DNA from: Nostoc linckia z4 | Lineage (GTDB): Bacteria; Cyanobacteriota; Cyanobacteriia; Cyanobacteriales; Nostocaceae | Length of the DNA: 64,000 nucleotides | NCBI RefSeq assembly: GCF_002608075.1 | Contig: NZ_LAHA01000041.1 | Span: 17,507-81,506, forward strand | Reading direction: 5' to 3' | Part shown: positions 1-8,158 of the stretch, one piece after another | Layout of the letters: every line of letters begins with the position of its first letter | Numbering within the stretch: position 1 is the first letter of the stretch | Translations under genes and position numbers: made by a program | The notes under the pieces: generated by a model | Told to the model about the DNA's origin: nothing | What the model saw: the letters and a program-made list of their open reading frames with translations, nothing else | The model's database searches: none

Positions 1-396
1 ATGAATTAAGTTTAATTGAGCCAGTCCTAAGTCCAAGTCACCTTCAACCACCACACCGGTATTTAATAGGCGATCGAGGAGTTCTAGGATAGAGGGTTGA
101 CTAGAGGTTTCACCAGGGTAATATCCCCCAGATTGCGGAAGTAAAGTTCCTATTTCACCCAAGTGAATATTTAGATCGGCTGGGTCAATATCAAATACCT
201 CGCAAAGTTGAATAATTTGTTGTTCGAGCTGTCGCAGGCTTTCGGCTGCCCGGTCTAACTCATAATCGTTGAGGGTGCCAGCATCCATACGCCGAATCAC
301 TTGAGCTTCCATGAGTTGGCGTATGAGTTCGACAACCGTCAATAACAACGGTGCTAAACCTGAATCGGAACCTTTTGATTTACTAATCGCCTGCAT
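1..396 (-). CDS. gvpK: Gas vesicle protein GvpK (partial, C-terminus beyond window)
   Basis: Minus-strand frame beginning at an ATG at 396 and running off the left edge, so only the first 132 codons are visible. The translation starts MQAISKSKGSDSG, has the helical stretch LAPLLLTVVELIRQLMEAQ, then RRMDAGTL and later ILELLDRLLNTGVVVEGDLDLGLA. These are typical of the GvpK family, a minor protein needed to form gas vesicles in the cytoplasm. Its start lies 14 bp inside the end of gvpJ, so it is the third gene of a gvpN-gvpJ-gvpK operon. The last residues cannot be seen; most family members are about 120-160 residues, so little is missing. Confidence 0.88.
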   Translation of the reverse strand, partial: MQAISKSKGSDSGLAPLLLTVVELIRQLMEAQVIRRMDAGTLNDYELDRAAESLRQLEQQIIQLCEVFDIDPADLNIHLGEIGTLLPQSGGYYPGETSSQPSILELLDRLLNTGVVVEGDLDLGLAQLNLIH

Positions 397-730
397 TCTG
401 ATGATTAAGAGGATTGAGTGCTTTGAGCGATCGCAGTTCTGTTTCTAGACTGGCAATACGCTCTTGAAGTTGTTGATTAGTTGTTAATAAGGTGCGAGTT
501 TGACTATTAAGATAGGGGTCGCCCTCCCACCAGTTAATTCCAATCTCTTTGGCTTTATCAACAGAAGAAATCAACAAACGAATCCTAATGTTGAGCAGTT
601 CTGTGGAGCCGACGGAAACAGAAATATCTCCTGCTATAACAATGCCTTTATCCAGAACCCGTTCGAGAATATCTGCCAAGGTAGAACCTTGAGTTGCTGT
701 GATAACTCCCCGGTTAGTATGAGTACTCAT
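383..730 (-). CDS. gvpJ: Gas vesicle protein GvpJ (GvpA/GvpJ family)
   Basis: 115 residues. Residues about 17-75 carry the GvpA-type fold: the segment LADILERVLDKGIVIAGDIS is followed by STELLNIRIRLLISSVDKA. GvpA itself is about 70 residues with a short tail, whereas this protein has a longer, partly coiled-coil C-terminus (residues 80-108, QQLQERIASLETELRSL), which fits GvpJ, a minor shell or nucleation component. The start overlaps the gvpN stop by 4 bp (ATGA), which indicates translational coupling, and its 3' end overlaps the gvpK start. Confidence 0.87.
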   Translation of the reverse strand: MSTHTNRGVITATQGSTLADILERVLDKGIVIAGDISVSVGSTELLNIRIRLLISSVDKAKEIGINWWEGDPYLNSQTRTLLTTNQQLQERIASLETELRSLKALNPLNHQNAGD

Positions 731-1896
731 TTGTTTATTAAATGGCTAGAATCAAAAGCCACTTGTGATACGTTCGGCAACTCAGCATTACCTTGCATTT
801 GCAATAATACTCCTTGCTCTCTGAGAGACTTGAGTGCAGCTACAATTTGACTGCGATCGATCCCTAATTCGGTTGCCAAATCAGAGAAACGCTTTCCCGG
901 AGACTTGCACAGATAGTTGTAGACTTCATACTCGTAAGGTACTCGTTGTTCTAATACAATCTGATTTTGGCTCTCTGATATTATCTCTGGCGGCTGGAAT
1001 TGAGTGTTTGTACTACGATGCAATTCACTTAAAACCTCTTCCAGTAACCGAATTGCTTCCACACGAGGTTGATTCGTGCGAGTCAGCAGGATATCGGCAC
1101 AAATATCTTGGAAATTAGGCTCTTCAAAGTTTACGGAAATTTCGTGTTCGTGGCAGATTCTACCGATCATCAGACAGGAACGTAAACCACCGCCTTGTCC
1201 AGAGCCAGATCGACTCCAAAACATCCGCACTAAACGCACGATTTTGTCTGCTTTCTCAGAATCTATGCCTGTTTTCTGAATTACAATTTCCTGCTGAGTT
1301 AGTTCATCAGGTGGAGGCATATCGATAGTGATAACACGATCCATCAAAGCATCCTGAGTTGCATGGACTCCACAATACTCTTGGGGATTTGATGTTAAGA
1401 TTGCCCGAAACTGGGGATGAACTCGGATATACTCGGCTCGATGTTGGTTTGTTGGCAATACTAACAACCTCTCCTCAAGTACCGAGAGTAAAACGTTATT
1501 TACCTCCGGGTGCGATCTGTTGAATTCGTCGTAAACCAGCGTAAATCCCTCTTTACAAGCTAGGGTTAATCGTGCGTCAACCCAGTGTTGTCGCAGTTCA
1601 TCCTCAACTTTGATCACGCTGTGGATGAAGTTATCAACAACCTTTTTGCGGGTGTAACCTAATTGATTACCAATCAAGTCTGAGGTTTTAAACTCATCAT
1701 CTCCAAATAAGAGGATGATAGGCTGGTTGAGTAAATCAGCCAGATGCATTGCCAGAGTAGTTTTTCCGACTCCAGCCGCGCCACGTAAATGTACTGAAAA
1801 ACCTGACTGTAGATAACGCAAAGCACGTTGAGTGATGCGTTGAATAGCAGGGGTATTGACAAATCGCTGTGGAGATGCATTTAATACTGTTGTCAA
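727..1896 (-). CDS. gvpN: Gas vesicle AAA+ ATPase GvpN
   Basis: 389 residues. It is a MoxR-like AAA+ ATPase with Walker A GAAGVGKT at residues 39-46 and Walker B FTLVYDE at 118-124. GvpN is needed for full-size gas vesicles, probably as a remodelling ATPase. The start is an unusual TTG at 1896. It is supported by a strong ribosome site, GAGGAGGT, 9 bases upstream, and no ATG precedes the ATPase core. Residues about 305-375 add a C-terminal winged-helix-like region (YNYLCKSPGKRFSDLATELG, followed by an ALKSLREQGVL helix); whether that extension is general in GvpN cannot be judged here. First gene of the gvpNJK operon. Confidence 0.9.
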   Translation of the reverse strand: MTTVLNASPQRFVNTPAIQRITQRALRYLQSGFSVHLRGAAGVGKTTLAMHLADLLNQPIILLFGDDEFKTSDLIGNQLGYTRKKVVDNFIHSVIKVEDELRQHWVDARLTLACKEGFTLVYDEFNRSHPEVNNVLLSVLEERLLVLPTNQHRAEYIRVHPQFRAILTSNPQEYCGVHATQDALMDRVITIDMPPPDELTQQEIVIQKTGIDSEKADKIVRLVRMFWSRSGSGQGGGLRSCLMIGRICHEHEISVNFEEPNFQDICADILLTRTNQPRVEAIRLLEEVLSELHRSTNTQFQPPEIISESQNQIVLEQRVPYEYEVYNYLCKSPGKRFSDLATELGIDRSQIVAALKSLREQGVLLQMQGNAELPNVSQVAFDSSHLINK

Positions 1897-2089
1897 ACTC
1901 TAAGTACCTCCTCAATAAGCATTTTATAAAAAAAGTAATTTTTGGCACATCGGATATATAAAATACTGGACTCAAATCCCACGCATTTTGGTATCAACAC
2001 AAGACTAGTAATGTTTAATATCTATGTCATCAGCATGATTACGGTCTTGCGAGGACAGCTTTAGTAAATCCACACGAGTGTAAAGTCAT

Positions 2090-2341
2090 ATGGTTCTGCG
2101 CTTTTTACTATTACCGATTACCGGCCCATTAATGGGGGTAACGTGGCTTGGGGAAAAAATTTTAGAACAAGCAAGTACTGAAATTGATGATAAAGAAAAT
2201 CTCAGTAAGCAGCTCCTTGCACTGCAACTTGCTTTTGATATGGGAGAAATTCCTGAAGAAGAGTTTGAAATTCAGGAAGAAGCTCTTTTATTAGCGATTC
2301 TGGAAGCAGAAAAGCAGGAACGCGATCGGACACAAGAGTAA
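2090..2341 (+). CDS. gvpG: Gas vesicle protein GvpG
   Basis: 83 residues. The N-terminus, MVLRFLLLPITGPLMGVTWL, followed by GEKILEQA, and the acidic C-terminal helix with EEEFEIQEEALL match the GvpG family, a small minor protein of gas-vesicle assembly. It is transcribed away from gvpN across a 193-bp spacer. This is unusual, because in described cyanobacterial clusters gvpG lies in the same direction after gvpF. No clear Shine-Dalgarno sequence precedes the ATG. A strong two-way terminator lies 170 bp downstream. Confidence 0.82.
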   Translation: MVLRFLLLPITGPLMGVTWLGEKILEQASTEIDDKENLSKQLLALQLAFDMGEIPEEEFEIQEEALLLAILEAEKQERDRTQE

Positions 2342-2514
2342 TACCAATTCTCTAAAAGCCGTCTACAGATAGAACCGCTAAAATATATTGCCTACGAGCA
2401 GCCTGGACAAGTTATGCTCAAGGCTCAAGGCTATACCACTATCATGCGGTAGCCAGTGAACTAAGCAAGCACTTAATAAAAGGCTAGCAGTGTAAAATTA
2501 AATATAAATAAATC

Positions 2515-2542
2515 AAAAAGAGAGGTGATATCCTCTCTTTTT
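2515..2542. terminator. Bidirectional intrinsic terminator
   Basis: Perfect 11-bp arms AAAAAGAGAGG (2515-2525) and CCTCTCTTTTT (2532-2542) around a 6-base loop. Each strand has a U-rich 3' side. It sits between gvpG (plus) and the convergent minus-strand pair ending at 2624, so it can serve both. Confidence 0.85.
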
Positions 2543-2623
2543 AATATTTATTCAATTTTGTAAGTTACTTACATATGAGCTATAAAGACAAATTAATTTA
2601 TTTTCTGCTATGACCTAAATTTG

Positions 2624-2956
2624 TTAGCGCATAACTTTATCATCTCGAAACCTTGACCTCACCTTAGATTTTGGGGAAGCTTTCCGCTTTTGACCTAATG
2701 GTAGGACAAATAGAAAAGGAAGTGTAGAAAGGTAGCGGCTGAATTTTAGAACAAGAACTGTTCTCTGAGGATAGTCATTTTGTGTAATGGTTGTATCCGT
2801 CCAGTTGTCTAGCCAGTCTCCATCTACATCTTTAACAAATTGGCGAATTCCATCCACGCCGTGGACTCTTCTAGATTGTCTCAAAGCCCTAGCTCGTTGA
2901 AGAGCATCTCTAGCTCTGTCAACCCTTTGTTTTTCAAGACCCTTTTGAGTAGACAT
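2624..2956 (-). CDS. Small basic hypothetical protein
   Basis: 110 residues, not recognised. The N-terminal third is a charged helix rich in Arg, Ala and Gln (RARDALQRARALRQSRR); the tail is strongly basic (KASPKSKVRSRFRDDK). The segment DGDWLDNWTDTT has no known motif. It starts 6 bp after the stop of the gene at 2963-3667, so the two are probably co-transcribed. The downstream hairpin at 2515-2542 would end the transcript. Real coding is likely but unproven. Confidence 0.5.
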   Translation of the reverse strand: MSTQKGLEKQRVDRARDALQRARALRQSRRVHGVDGIRQFVKDVDGDWLDNWTDTTITQNDYPQRTVLVLKFSRYLSTLPFLFVLPLGQKRKASPKSKVRSRFRDDKVMR

Positions 2957-2962
2957 TACACT

Positions 2963-3667
2963 TTACTTGTCTATATTAATTATAAGATAGCAGTTTCCTT
3001 GAGTTCGATCGCTACGCTGAAATACAGATTGACCAATTTTTTGATTTACTTGATTTAATCTTGGATTAAAACTTACAAACATTGCTCTTCTAATACCCCA
3101 GTATTTTAAGGTTGATTGCCATTCTCGCTGCTTATTTCGAGAGTGAGTATCATTTACTGTAGTTATTTGCACACACAAAGGTAAATTTTTTGACCCTGAA
3201 GCTATAAAATCAGTTGCCATTGACAAATCAGCAATATAAGGGTTTAAAGTGTTTCCTCCTAAAAATTCTATTTCTTGGCAAATTTTATTGACAAAAGATT
3301 TATCATCCCCCTTAAATTCACCACCCATTAATTTTTTCTTCCAAATTGGCATCTTGGGGTCAGGCTCATTAATCCAACGCGTGAATAAAAATTCATACCA
3401 ATATTGTTCTGTTGATGTTAGCTGTGCAAACTCCGCTTTTCTATCATCTTCAGACATTAATTGGGTTTCAAACCAAAAAGTGGCATCACTCAGCAATTCT
3501 TCAATAAACTGCAAAACATGAGGTTTTCTTTTTAGAAGTCCAGATTTTTTATTCGCTATCCAGCGTCTTACCTCATCCAACCTAGAAGCTAGTTTGGGGA
3601 AAATAGATCGACTTTCTTCAATTAGTTGATTTAAATCTGCCCTAATCTCGTCCGGGTCTCTTTGCAC
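2963..3667 (-). CDS. Hypothetical protein, possible nuclease-like fold
   Basis: 234 residues with a GTG start. The N-terminal half is helical (FIEELLSDATFWFETQLM). The C-terminal half has an alternating pattern in which an Asp (ATDFIASGSKNLPLCVQITT) is followed after about 12 residues by a beta strand. This spacing recalls PD-(D/E)xK-like folds, but the usual (E/Q)xK lysine is not there, so this is only a suggestion. It is the upstream member of a two-gene unit with the basic protein at 2624-2956. Its position in an island of accessory genes fits a lineage-specific function. Confidence 0.5.
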   Translation of the reverse strand: MQRDPDEIRADLNQLIEESRSIFPKLASRLDEVRRWIANKKSGLLKRKPHVLQFIEELLSDATFWFETQLMSEDDRKAEFAQLTSTEQYWYEFLFTRWINEPDPKMPIWKKKLMGGEFKGDDKSFVNKICQEIEFLGGNTLNPYIADLSMATDFIASGSKNLPLCVQITTVNDTHSRNKQREWQSTLKYWGIRRAMFVSFNPRLNQVNQKIGQSVFQRSDRTQGNCYLIINIDK

Positions 3668-3849
3668 GCTGAGTATACTTTTATATTTTTATTTTTAAAA
3701 TTTTCTTTAGTATTATAGCAGTTCTCACCCCATTGAAGTATAAGCAAGATTAATTAACCGAAGATGAACACAGATAAATTTGTACTGAATCTGACTAATA
3801 AACGCTATATCTCTATTAAATACATTTAACAATTGATAATTTATTTCTC

Positions 3850-4182
3850 CTATTTTGACACGTCATCATTTTCAATTTCATTATGCTTTTGTGCTTGGTA
3901 ATCATCAAACAATGCAAATAATTTATCCAAAGCATCGCGTTCATCTGCTGAGTAAAACAGTATTAAATTGGCCCATGTATGATGTGTTTTTACAGGACAT
4001 ATTTTTCTTAGCCATTCTAAAAAGTTATCAAACTCTATTTCCTCTTCAGTTTTAGTAAATCCAAGATTTATTCGTGCTATTTCATAACCTTGAAGAAATG
4101 AGTGAAAATCAAAAATACTTTTCCTACTTAAATACAAAGCTGGTCTTCTTTTAATTTCTTGTAAAAGTTCATAAAAATTCAT
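3850..4182 (-). CDS. Small conserved protein, resembles immunity-type proteins
   Basis: 110 residues from the ATG at 4182, which has AAGGAG 7 bases upstream; an in-frame ATG at 4209 adds nine residues but lacks such a site. The pattern RRPALYLSRKSIFDFHSFLQ followed by GYEIAR and later FLEWLRKI, HTWANLILFYSADERDAL recalls small acidic proteins that often sit near polymorphic toxins as immunity proteins; I cannot name the family. No toxin gene is obvious beside it. It lies in the accessory island between the two halves of the gas-vesicle locus. Confidence 0.6.
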   Translation of the reverse strand: MNFYELLQEIKRRPALYLSRKSIFDFHSFLQGYEIARINLGFTKTEEEIEFDNFLEWLRKICPVKTHHTWANLILFYSADERDALDKLFALFDDYQAQKHNEIENDDVSK

Positions 4183-4218
4183 TTTTAAACTCCTTGAGTT
4201 TTTCGTCATGTTGATTAT

Positions 4219-4473
4219 GCAAGGAAGTTGCGAAGAATAGGCAGATGAAATCTTAGTACTTAGTATTCCAATGTTATGGTGTTAAATTTTGGTGTATTGT
4301 CCTCTAAGCCAGTATTTGCTTGCTGATGGGTGATGTCCTCTTCAGCTGTGATTTGACTATTTAAAATAGCAAGACGCTGCTGAATCTGATGTCGGCGTGC
4401 TTCGAGTTTCTGTAGTTCCTGCTCTAAATGCTCTTTTTCCACCATCATTTTGTAAGCATTTAAGTAAACTCTT
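4219..4473. repeat. 255-bp direct repeat, left copy
   Basis: By eye this segment aligns without gaps to 8155-8409 with about 15 mismatches (about 94% identity). It covers the 3' part of the small coiled-coil gene and about 40 bp after its stop. The left copy is 5'-truncated, so it is probably the derived one. Confidence 0.85.
4260..4448 (-). pseudogene. 5'-truncated duplicate of the coiled-coil (GvpV-like) gene
   Basis: The 62 residues (starting MMVEKEHLEQELQKLEARRH) match the last 62 residues of the protein at 8196-8480 with few changes. In the full-length gene the same point is internal, preceded by VYLNAYK. Here the homology stops about 25 bp upstream, at 4473, and the sequence becomes unrelated and AT-rich. 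The frame is still open and begins with two in-frame ATGs, so a short peptide could be made, but the N-terminal part is gone. It lies just upstream of, and divergent from, the toxin-antitoxin promoter at 4492. Confidence 0.7.
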
Positions 4474-4491
4474 ATTAGATATAAAAATGTG

Positions 4492-4520
4492 TTGGCATTG
4501 TATATACAATATACTATATT
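4492..4520 (+). promoter_or_regulatory. Toxin-antitoxin promoter with operator palindrome
   Basis: A -35-like TTGGCA (4492-4497), a 17-base spacer and a -10-like TATATT (4515-4520) precede the antitoxin gene. The spacer contains the perfect 14-bp palindrome ATTGTATATACAAT (4497-4510). A palindrome between -35 and -10 is what is expected for autorepression by a ribbon-helix-helix antitoxin. Confidence 0.65.
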
Positions 4521-4600
4521 AGATATTAAGCATTACCGAAGTAAGCTGTAACTTTACTTTGGTAATGCTTGATATGACACATAAACATGGAAGATACCTA

Positions 4601-4891
4601 ATGGTTGCCCGTTCTAAAATGGATAATCTTAGTCGTAACCAAGTAATTAATATTAGAGTTCAAGAACAACAACGGGATTTAATTGATAATGCGGCTGCGA
4701 TTCTTGGTAAAAGCCGTTCTGACTTTATGTTAGAGGTAGCCTGTAGAGAAGCTGAAAAAGTCATCTGTGATAAAGCTTTCTTTGCATTGAATGAGGAAAA
4801 ATATCAAGAATTCCTTACTATTTTGGACTCACCACCTAAAGCGAATGAAGAAATGAGTAAACTCTTAACTACTAAATCGCCTTGGGATTGA
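4601..4891 (+). CDS. DUF1778 (TacA-like) antitoxin
   Basis: 96 residues from the ATG at 4601, which has GGAAG 7 bases upstream; an earlier in-frame start would add 14 residues without a ribosome site. Residues about 10-55 (VINIRVQEQQRDLIDNAAAI, then LGKSRSDFMLEVACREAE) match the DUF1778 ribbon-helix-helix family, which binds DNA and neutralises a GNAT toxin. The C-terminal FFALNEEKYQEFLTILDSPP is the usual toxin-wrapping tail. Its stop overlaps the toxin ATG by one base (TGATG), so the pair is translationally coupled. It probably represses its own promoter through the palindrome at 4497-4510. Confidence 0.88.
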   Translation: MVARSKMDNLSRNQVINIRVQEQQRDLIDNAAAILGKSRSDFMLEVACREAEKVICDKAFFALNEEKYQEFLTILDSPPKANEEMSKLLTTKSPWD

Positions 4892-5400
4892 TGACAAACC
4901 AAATGAAAATAATCGATGCTCCTCGGCCTGTTACTAAAGACCATGATGTATCAGAGTTTGAATCTAAATCAGAAGCCTTGAATAGCTGGCTGAAGGAGAG
5001 AGCTTTGAAAAGTGAGGGGGATACAGCCAGAACATTTGTAGTAACAGTTGAAAATAAAGTAATAGGTTATTACTGTTTAGCAACAGCTTCTGTAACTCAT
5101 TTAGCAGCTGTTAGCAAAGCTAAACGGAATGCACCAGACTCTATACCGTGTATGCTTATTGGTAGGCTAGCTGTATATACCAAATGGGAAGGACAAGGTA
5201 TAGGGTCTGGTTTATTAAAAGATGCTATTAAACGCATTTTATCAGTATCTCAAATAGCTGGTGTTAGATATATTTTGGTTCACGCTAAAGATGAAGAAGC
5301 GAAAAAATTTTATTTAAAACGTGGGTTTCAAGCATCACCAATAGAACCATTCACACTAATGATGACTTTAAAAGATATTCGAGCAAGCATTGTAGATTAA
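4891..5400 (+). CDS. GNAT toxin (TacT-like acetyltransferase)
   Basis: 169 residues from the ATG at 4891. The acetyl-CoA site is RLAVYTKWEGQGIGSGLL (about residues 92-109), and the catalytic-type tyrosine is in FYLKRGF (Tyr141), at the place used by TacT toxins, which acetylate the amino group of charged tRNAs and stop translation. The N-terminal half has the FESKSEALNSWLKERA motif common to this family. The gene directly follows its DUF1778 antitoxin. Its stop at 5398-5400 abuts the broken end of the DUF1016 gene on the other strand, which suggests that the module recombined into that gene. The module appears intact. Confidence 0.9.
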   Translation: MTNQMKIIDAPRPVTKDHDVSEFESKSEALNSWLKERALKSEGDTARTFVVTVENKVIGYYCLATASVTHLAAVSKAKRNAPDSIPCMLIGRLAVYTKWEGQGIGSGLLKDAIKRILSVSQIAGVRYILVHAKDEEAKKFYLKRGFQASPIEPFTLMMTLKDIRASIVD

Positions 5401-5856
5401 CCTACACGCTTTTCCCTGACGCTCAAAAAGTCTATTGTCTATTTGTAGAGTTAAAATATTGCGACTCCAACCATTTTCTAAGGTTTTTTGTACATACCAT
5501 AGCTTTGCTGAAGTATCTTTGATAGCATCCAAAATACGGACATTATGCCCCCAAGGAATTAGTGCAACAAGCTGTTGCACAATTTGTTCATCTGGGTAAG
5601 CTTCAGCAAAAGCCCGCATATACTTCAGGTTACGTGCTGAGAATCCTTTCATCTCCGGGAAGGCTTCTTTTAAATCCCTGGCAAGACGTTCAATAACTTT
5701 TGTTCCCCATCCCTGTTGTTGTTGTCTAAAAAGAATATCTCGCCCAATTTGCCAATAGAGCAATATCAATTCGCGGTTAATAGATAATGCCGCTCGTACC
5801 TGGGCATTGCGTATGCGTTCTTTTAGCTCCCGCAAGAAATTGTCATAATTGTCCAT
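5368..5856 (-). pseudogene. Truncated DUF1016 / YhcG-type PDDEXK nuclease gene
   Basis: 162 residues. The N-terminus has the DUF1016 pattern: ELILLYWQIGRDILFRQQQQ, then WGTKVIERLARDLKEAFP, GFSARNLKYMRAF and PWGHNVRIL. Full-length proteins are about 340-370 residues and carry a PDDEXK nuclease domain after a conserved QGKA-type motif. Here homology ends exactly at RQGKA (near 5410), followed by 12 unrelated residues that overlap the end of the toxin gene. The nuclease domain is therefore lost. I see no second fragment of it in the window. Confidence 0.85.
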
Positions 5857-6004
5857 TTCGGTTAATTCTTTGCCAGCTTACTGATAAATTACTGCCCCAA
5901 CAGTGTACTTTCTATTTGTTTATAATTTAACTTGTTAAATTGTAAACATTTGAATTATATTGCACTTACCTGGTTTGGTAACAGAACATTAAACCCACAT
6001 AACT

Positions 6005-6406
6005 ATGACAAGACTCGAATTAAAAAATCATCAAGTTTGGCAAGATTTAACTGAAAGATTACAAAATTTAGATGCTAACCTTCTTGTTCAAGAACATCTT
6101 GACCAGTGTGATTATAAAGTGTGTGGCTATTGGGATGAACAAGATGAATATTATGAGAAAATTACGTTACCTCGTACCCTAGAAGCCGAATTAGTTAGCA
6201 GTTCAATAGGCGTTACTCACGAAGAATGTTTTTTACAACTAAAGTTTTTGCTCATAGCTAATGCTGGCGATAATATGAAAACGGCAAGTAGCAATGCTCA
6301 AAAACTTGGGGAATTAGTTCTTGTTTATGATGAAAATCTAGAATTTATTGATGAGAATTGGCTTTTAGATGTCGATTCTCCATTCCTTGGGAAGCGATCT
6401 GGCTAA
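6005..6406 (+). CDS. Acidic hypothetical protein
   Basis: 133 residues, strongly acidic, no signal peptide or membrane segment. Features that can be seen are DQCDYKVCGYWDEQDEYYEK and the C-terminal LVLVYDENLEFIDENWLLDV. It is not recognised. It is the only plus-strand gene between the broken DUF1016 gene and the HEAT-repeat gene. Size and acidity would fit an immunity protein or antitoxin partner, but nothing shows this directly. Confidence 0.55.
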   Translation: MTRLELKNHQVWQDLTERLQNLDANLLVQEHLDQCDYKVCGYWDEQDEYYEKITLPRTLEAELVSSSIGVTHEECFLQLKFLLIANAGDNMKTASSNAQKLGELVLVYDENLEFIDENWLLDVDSPFLGKRSG

Positions 6407-6412
6407 TTTTAG

Positions 6413-6568
6413 GGAATTGAAAGGACACCTTGGAAAGCAAACCGCAATAGTTCTTGGATAGTATTTTTTGGTTTTATGGCTGTTTTTATTGATGTATTGT
6501 TTGCATTTTATGCTTGGCGGATTAATCAATTTACCAATTGTCTAATATCAGATTTGCATCTTCACTAA
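6413..6568 (+). pseudogene. Remnant encoding one membrane helix
   Basis: An open frame of 51 codons after a TAG, without its own start codon near the beginning. It encodes TPWKANRNSS followed by a convincing membrane helix (WIVFFGFMAVFIDVLFAFYA) and WRINQ. Its end overlaps the HEAT-repeat gene on the other strand. It looks like the tail of a lost membrane-protein gene, of unknown family. Confidence 0.35.
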
Positions 6569-7040
6569 TTAGTTCTTCAGGGGATTGAGCTGCTGATTCT
6601 ATAATCATTTTCGCTTCAGGAGTTCCGATTTCTGCTAATGCCAAGAGAGACTTTCTTGGCACATTGAGCCATTCATCATAAGACCATCGGTATGTCAATG
6701 CCTTGGATAATGCCGGGATTGCTCTTTCATCGCGCAATACATCCAAAAGTTCAATAACTGATTCATGAAGACCATTATTGCTCTCATCATTGAGGATTTG
6801 ACAAAGTATAGGTGTGTAATCCTTTGATAGGTTACGCCATGCTGCCATCATGACAAACGAAGCAGCCGGATAATCTGCTGGATTTGAAGCATATTTTTCC
6901 AACTCCTGAATCACTTCGCTAACTGAAGGAGGTGATATATCAAATTCCTTTTTCATTTCATTAGCAATTCTGTCAGTTTCTCTATAATTAGGAGAATTTT
7001 TGAATAATTTCAGATATTTTTCAACTGTGTTCCTTAGCAT
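6531..7040 (-). CDS. HEAT-repeat-like protein
   Basis: 169 residues, all helical. The central part has the HEAT-like pattern LLDVLRDERAIPALSKAL, followed by PRKSLLALAEIGTPEAKMII. Proteins of this size and pattern often serve as binding or immunity proteins in polymorphic-toxin loci, and some relatives act on phycobiliproteins; neither role is shown here. No signal peptide. It lies 38 bp downstream of the DUF6745-like gene in the same direction, so the two could share a transcript. Confidence 0.65.
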   Translation of the reverse strand: MLRNTVEKYLKLFKNSPNYRETDRIANEMKKEFDISPPSVSEVIQELEKYASNPADYPAASFVMMAAWRNLSKDYTPILCQILNDESNNGLHESVIELLDVLRDERAIPALSKALTYRWSYDEWLNVPRKSLLALAEIGTPEAKMIIESAAQSPEELISEDANLILDNW

Positions 7041-7078
7041 TTTATAGCCTTTTAATATTAGTAAAATTGTTATATATA

Positions 7079-7897
7079 CTAAGACAGAGAAATATCATGC
7101 TTGGTAAATACACTAAAACCATCTAAAAACTCAATAACTGCTTCATTTTCTGATAATGGTTGACCCTGTTCTTTCAGCATCACTTTATATGGACGATTAC
7201 AAGTGAAACAGAAATCTTGGAAAAAAAATGTCCAACCACAATCGTTAACAAATGTTTTAAGTATGTGCCAAAGATTGTCTTCGGGAAAGCATTGTAATTC
7301 AGAAATGCAGTAATCGAGCAAGCAGCAGACACTACACTCTGCATCTGGAACCACTAAACCAGATGCCAAAAAACGCCACAATCCCTCTAGCCGTCTTTGC
7401 TGATTTGTTTTTGCAGATTTCCAAACTGGAGATAATTTTTCACTATCGCGTAAATTCACAGGTATAAGGCTATGTATAATTGACCAAAATCCCAACTGTT
7501 TTTGAAGGTAGTTCCATAGATGAATATCCAACTGCCTTCCAACTGTTTCGATTAATGGCGATACAATATATCGATGAAATGTATTACTGAAAAGTCCTTT
7601 TTTAAGTAATTGCTTCTCAAGCCGCCTAATGAGGTTATTAAGTTTTCGAGGATTACACCAATCTTCATGCGGATAAACACAGTTGATAAAACTTAAATTA
7701 GCTATACCAAATGGACTATCAAAAAAATATATGTCGAATTCTTCTACACTAGATATTTGCTTGTAAACAGCTTTAATCGCTTGGGTCGCTTTTTGTGTAT
7801 CAATAACTTGTGTTGAAAGTGCTGCTAACTGCCACTTTCTCTTATATTCACAAAGTAAAGCTTCCTGATGTGGGGTTAACTCAGAAATTAGTTGCAT
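7079..7897 (-). CDS. DUF6745-like protein
   Basis: 272 residues. The N-terminus (LTPHQEALLCEYKRKWQLAA, then LSTQVIDTQKATQAIKAVY and DIYFFDSPFGI) and the C-terminus (CGWTFFFQDFCFTCNRPYKV, then EAVIEFLDGFSVFTKHDI) have the layout I associate with DUF6745 proteins, which are common in multicopy in filamentous cyanobacteria and have no known function. The usual closing motif is a cysteine-containing R/D-P segment, a short linker and an acidic-DG-hydrophobic turn, all visible here. It is shorter and more divergent than typical members. Same strand as the HEAT-repeat gene downstream. Confidence 0.6.
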   Translation of the reverse strand: MQLISELTPHQEALLCEYKRKWQLAALSTQVIDTQKATQAIKAVYKQISSVEEFDIYFFDSPFGIANLSFINCVYPHEDWCNPRKLNNLIRRLEKQLLKKGLFSNTFHRYIVSPLIETVGRQLDIHLWNYLQKQLGFWSIIHSLIPVNLRDSEKLSPVWKSAKTNQQRRLEGLWRFLASGLVVPDAECSVCCLLDYCISELQCFPEDNLWHILKTFVNDCGWTFFFQDFCFTCNRPYKVMLKEQGQPLSENEAVIEFLDGFSVFTKHDISLS

Positions 7898-7933
7898 TAA
7901 TTATTGAGGCAATTGTTAGTTTCTTTCTATAAC

Positions 7934-8158
7934 TTAGAAGTCATTGCAATTCAGCAGCGTGACAATAAGCTGGCTTGAGGATCTAATTGACCTAAGTAAT
8001 ATCTTAATGCCTTTCTTAATTACCTCTCCTTGAGTCGAGGTAATAGCAACGAGTTTGGTCAGCAACCTTAAGATTACTAAGTAAAATTGTGATGTCGTCA
8101 AACTCCACGATTCAGACATCCAAAAATGAGATCGCCCCTGCTTGCTACGACCGCGCAA
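7934..8158 (-). other. Doubtful 74-codon frame
   Basis: The frame encodes a basic, hydrophobic peptide (GRSKQGRSHFWMSESWSLTT is the most distinctive part). Its 5' end overlaps the first bases of the right 255-bp repeat, and no ribosome site is visible. It may be a small lineage-specific gene or a translated repeat; I cannot decide. Confidence 0.25.

Noticed and set aside
383..730. This gene as gvpA
   Set aside because: At 115 residues with a coiled-coil tail it fits GvpJ; GvpA is about 70 residues.
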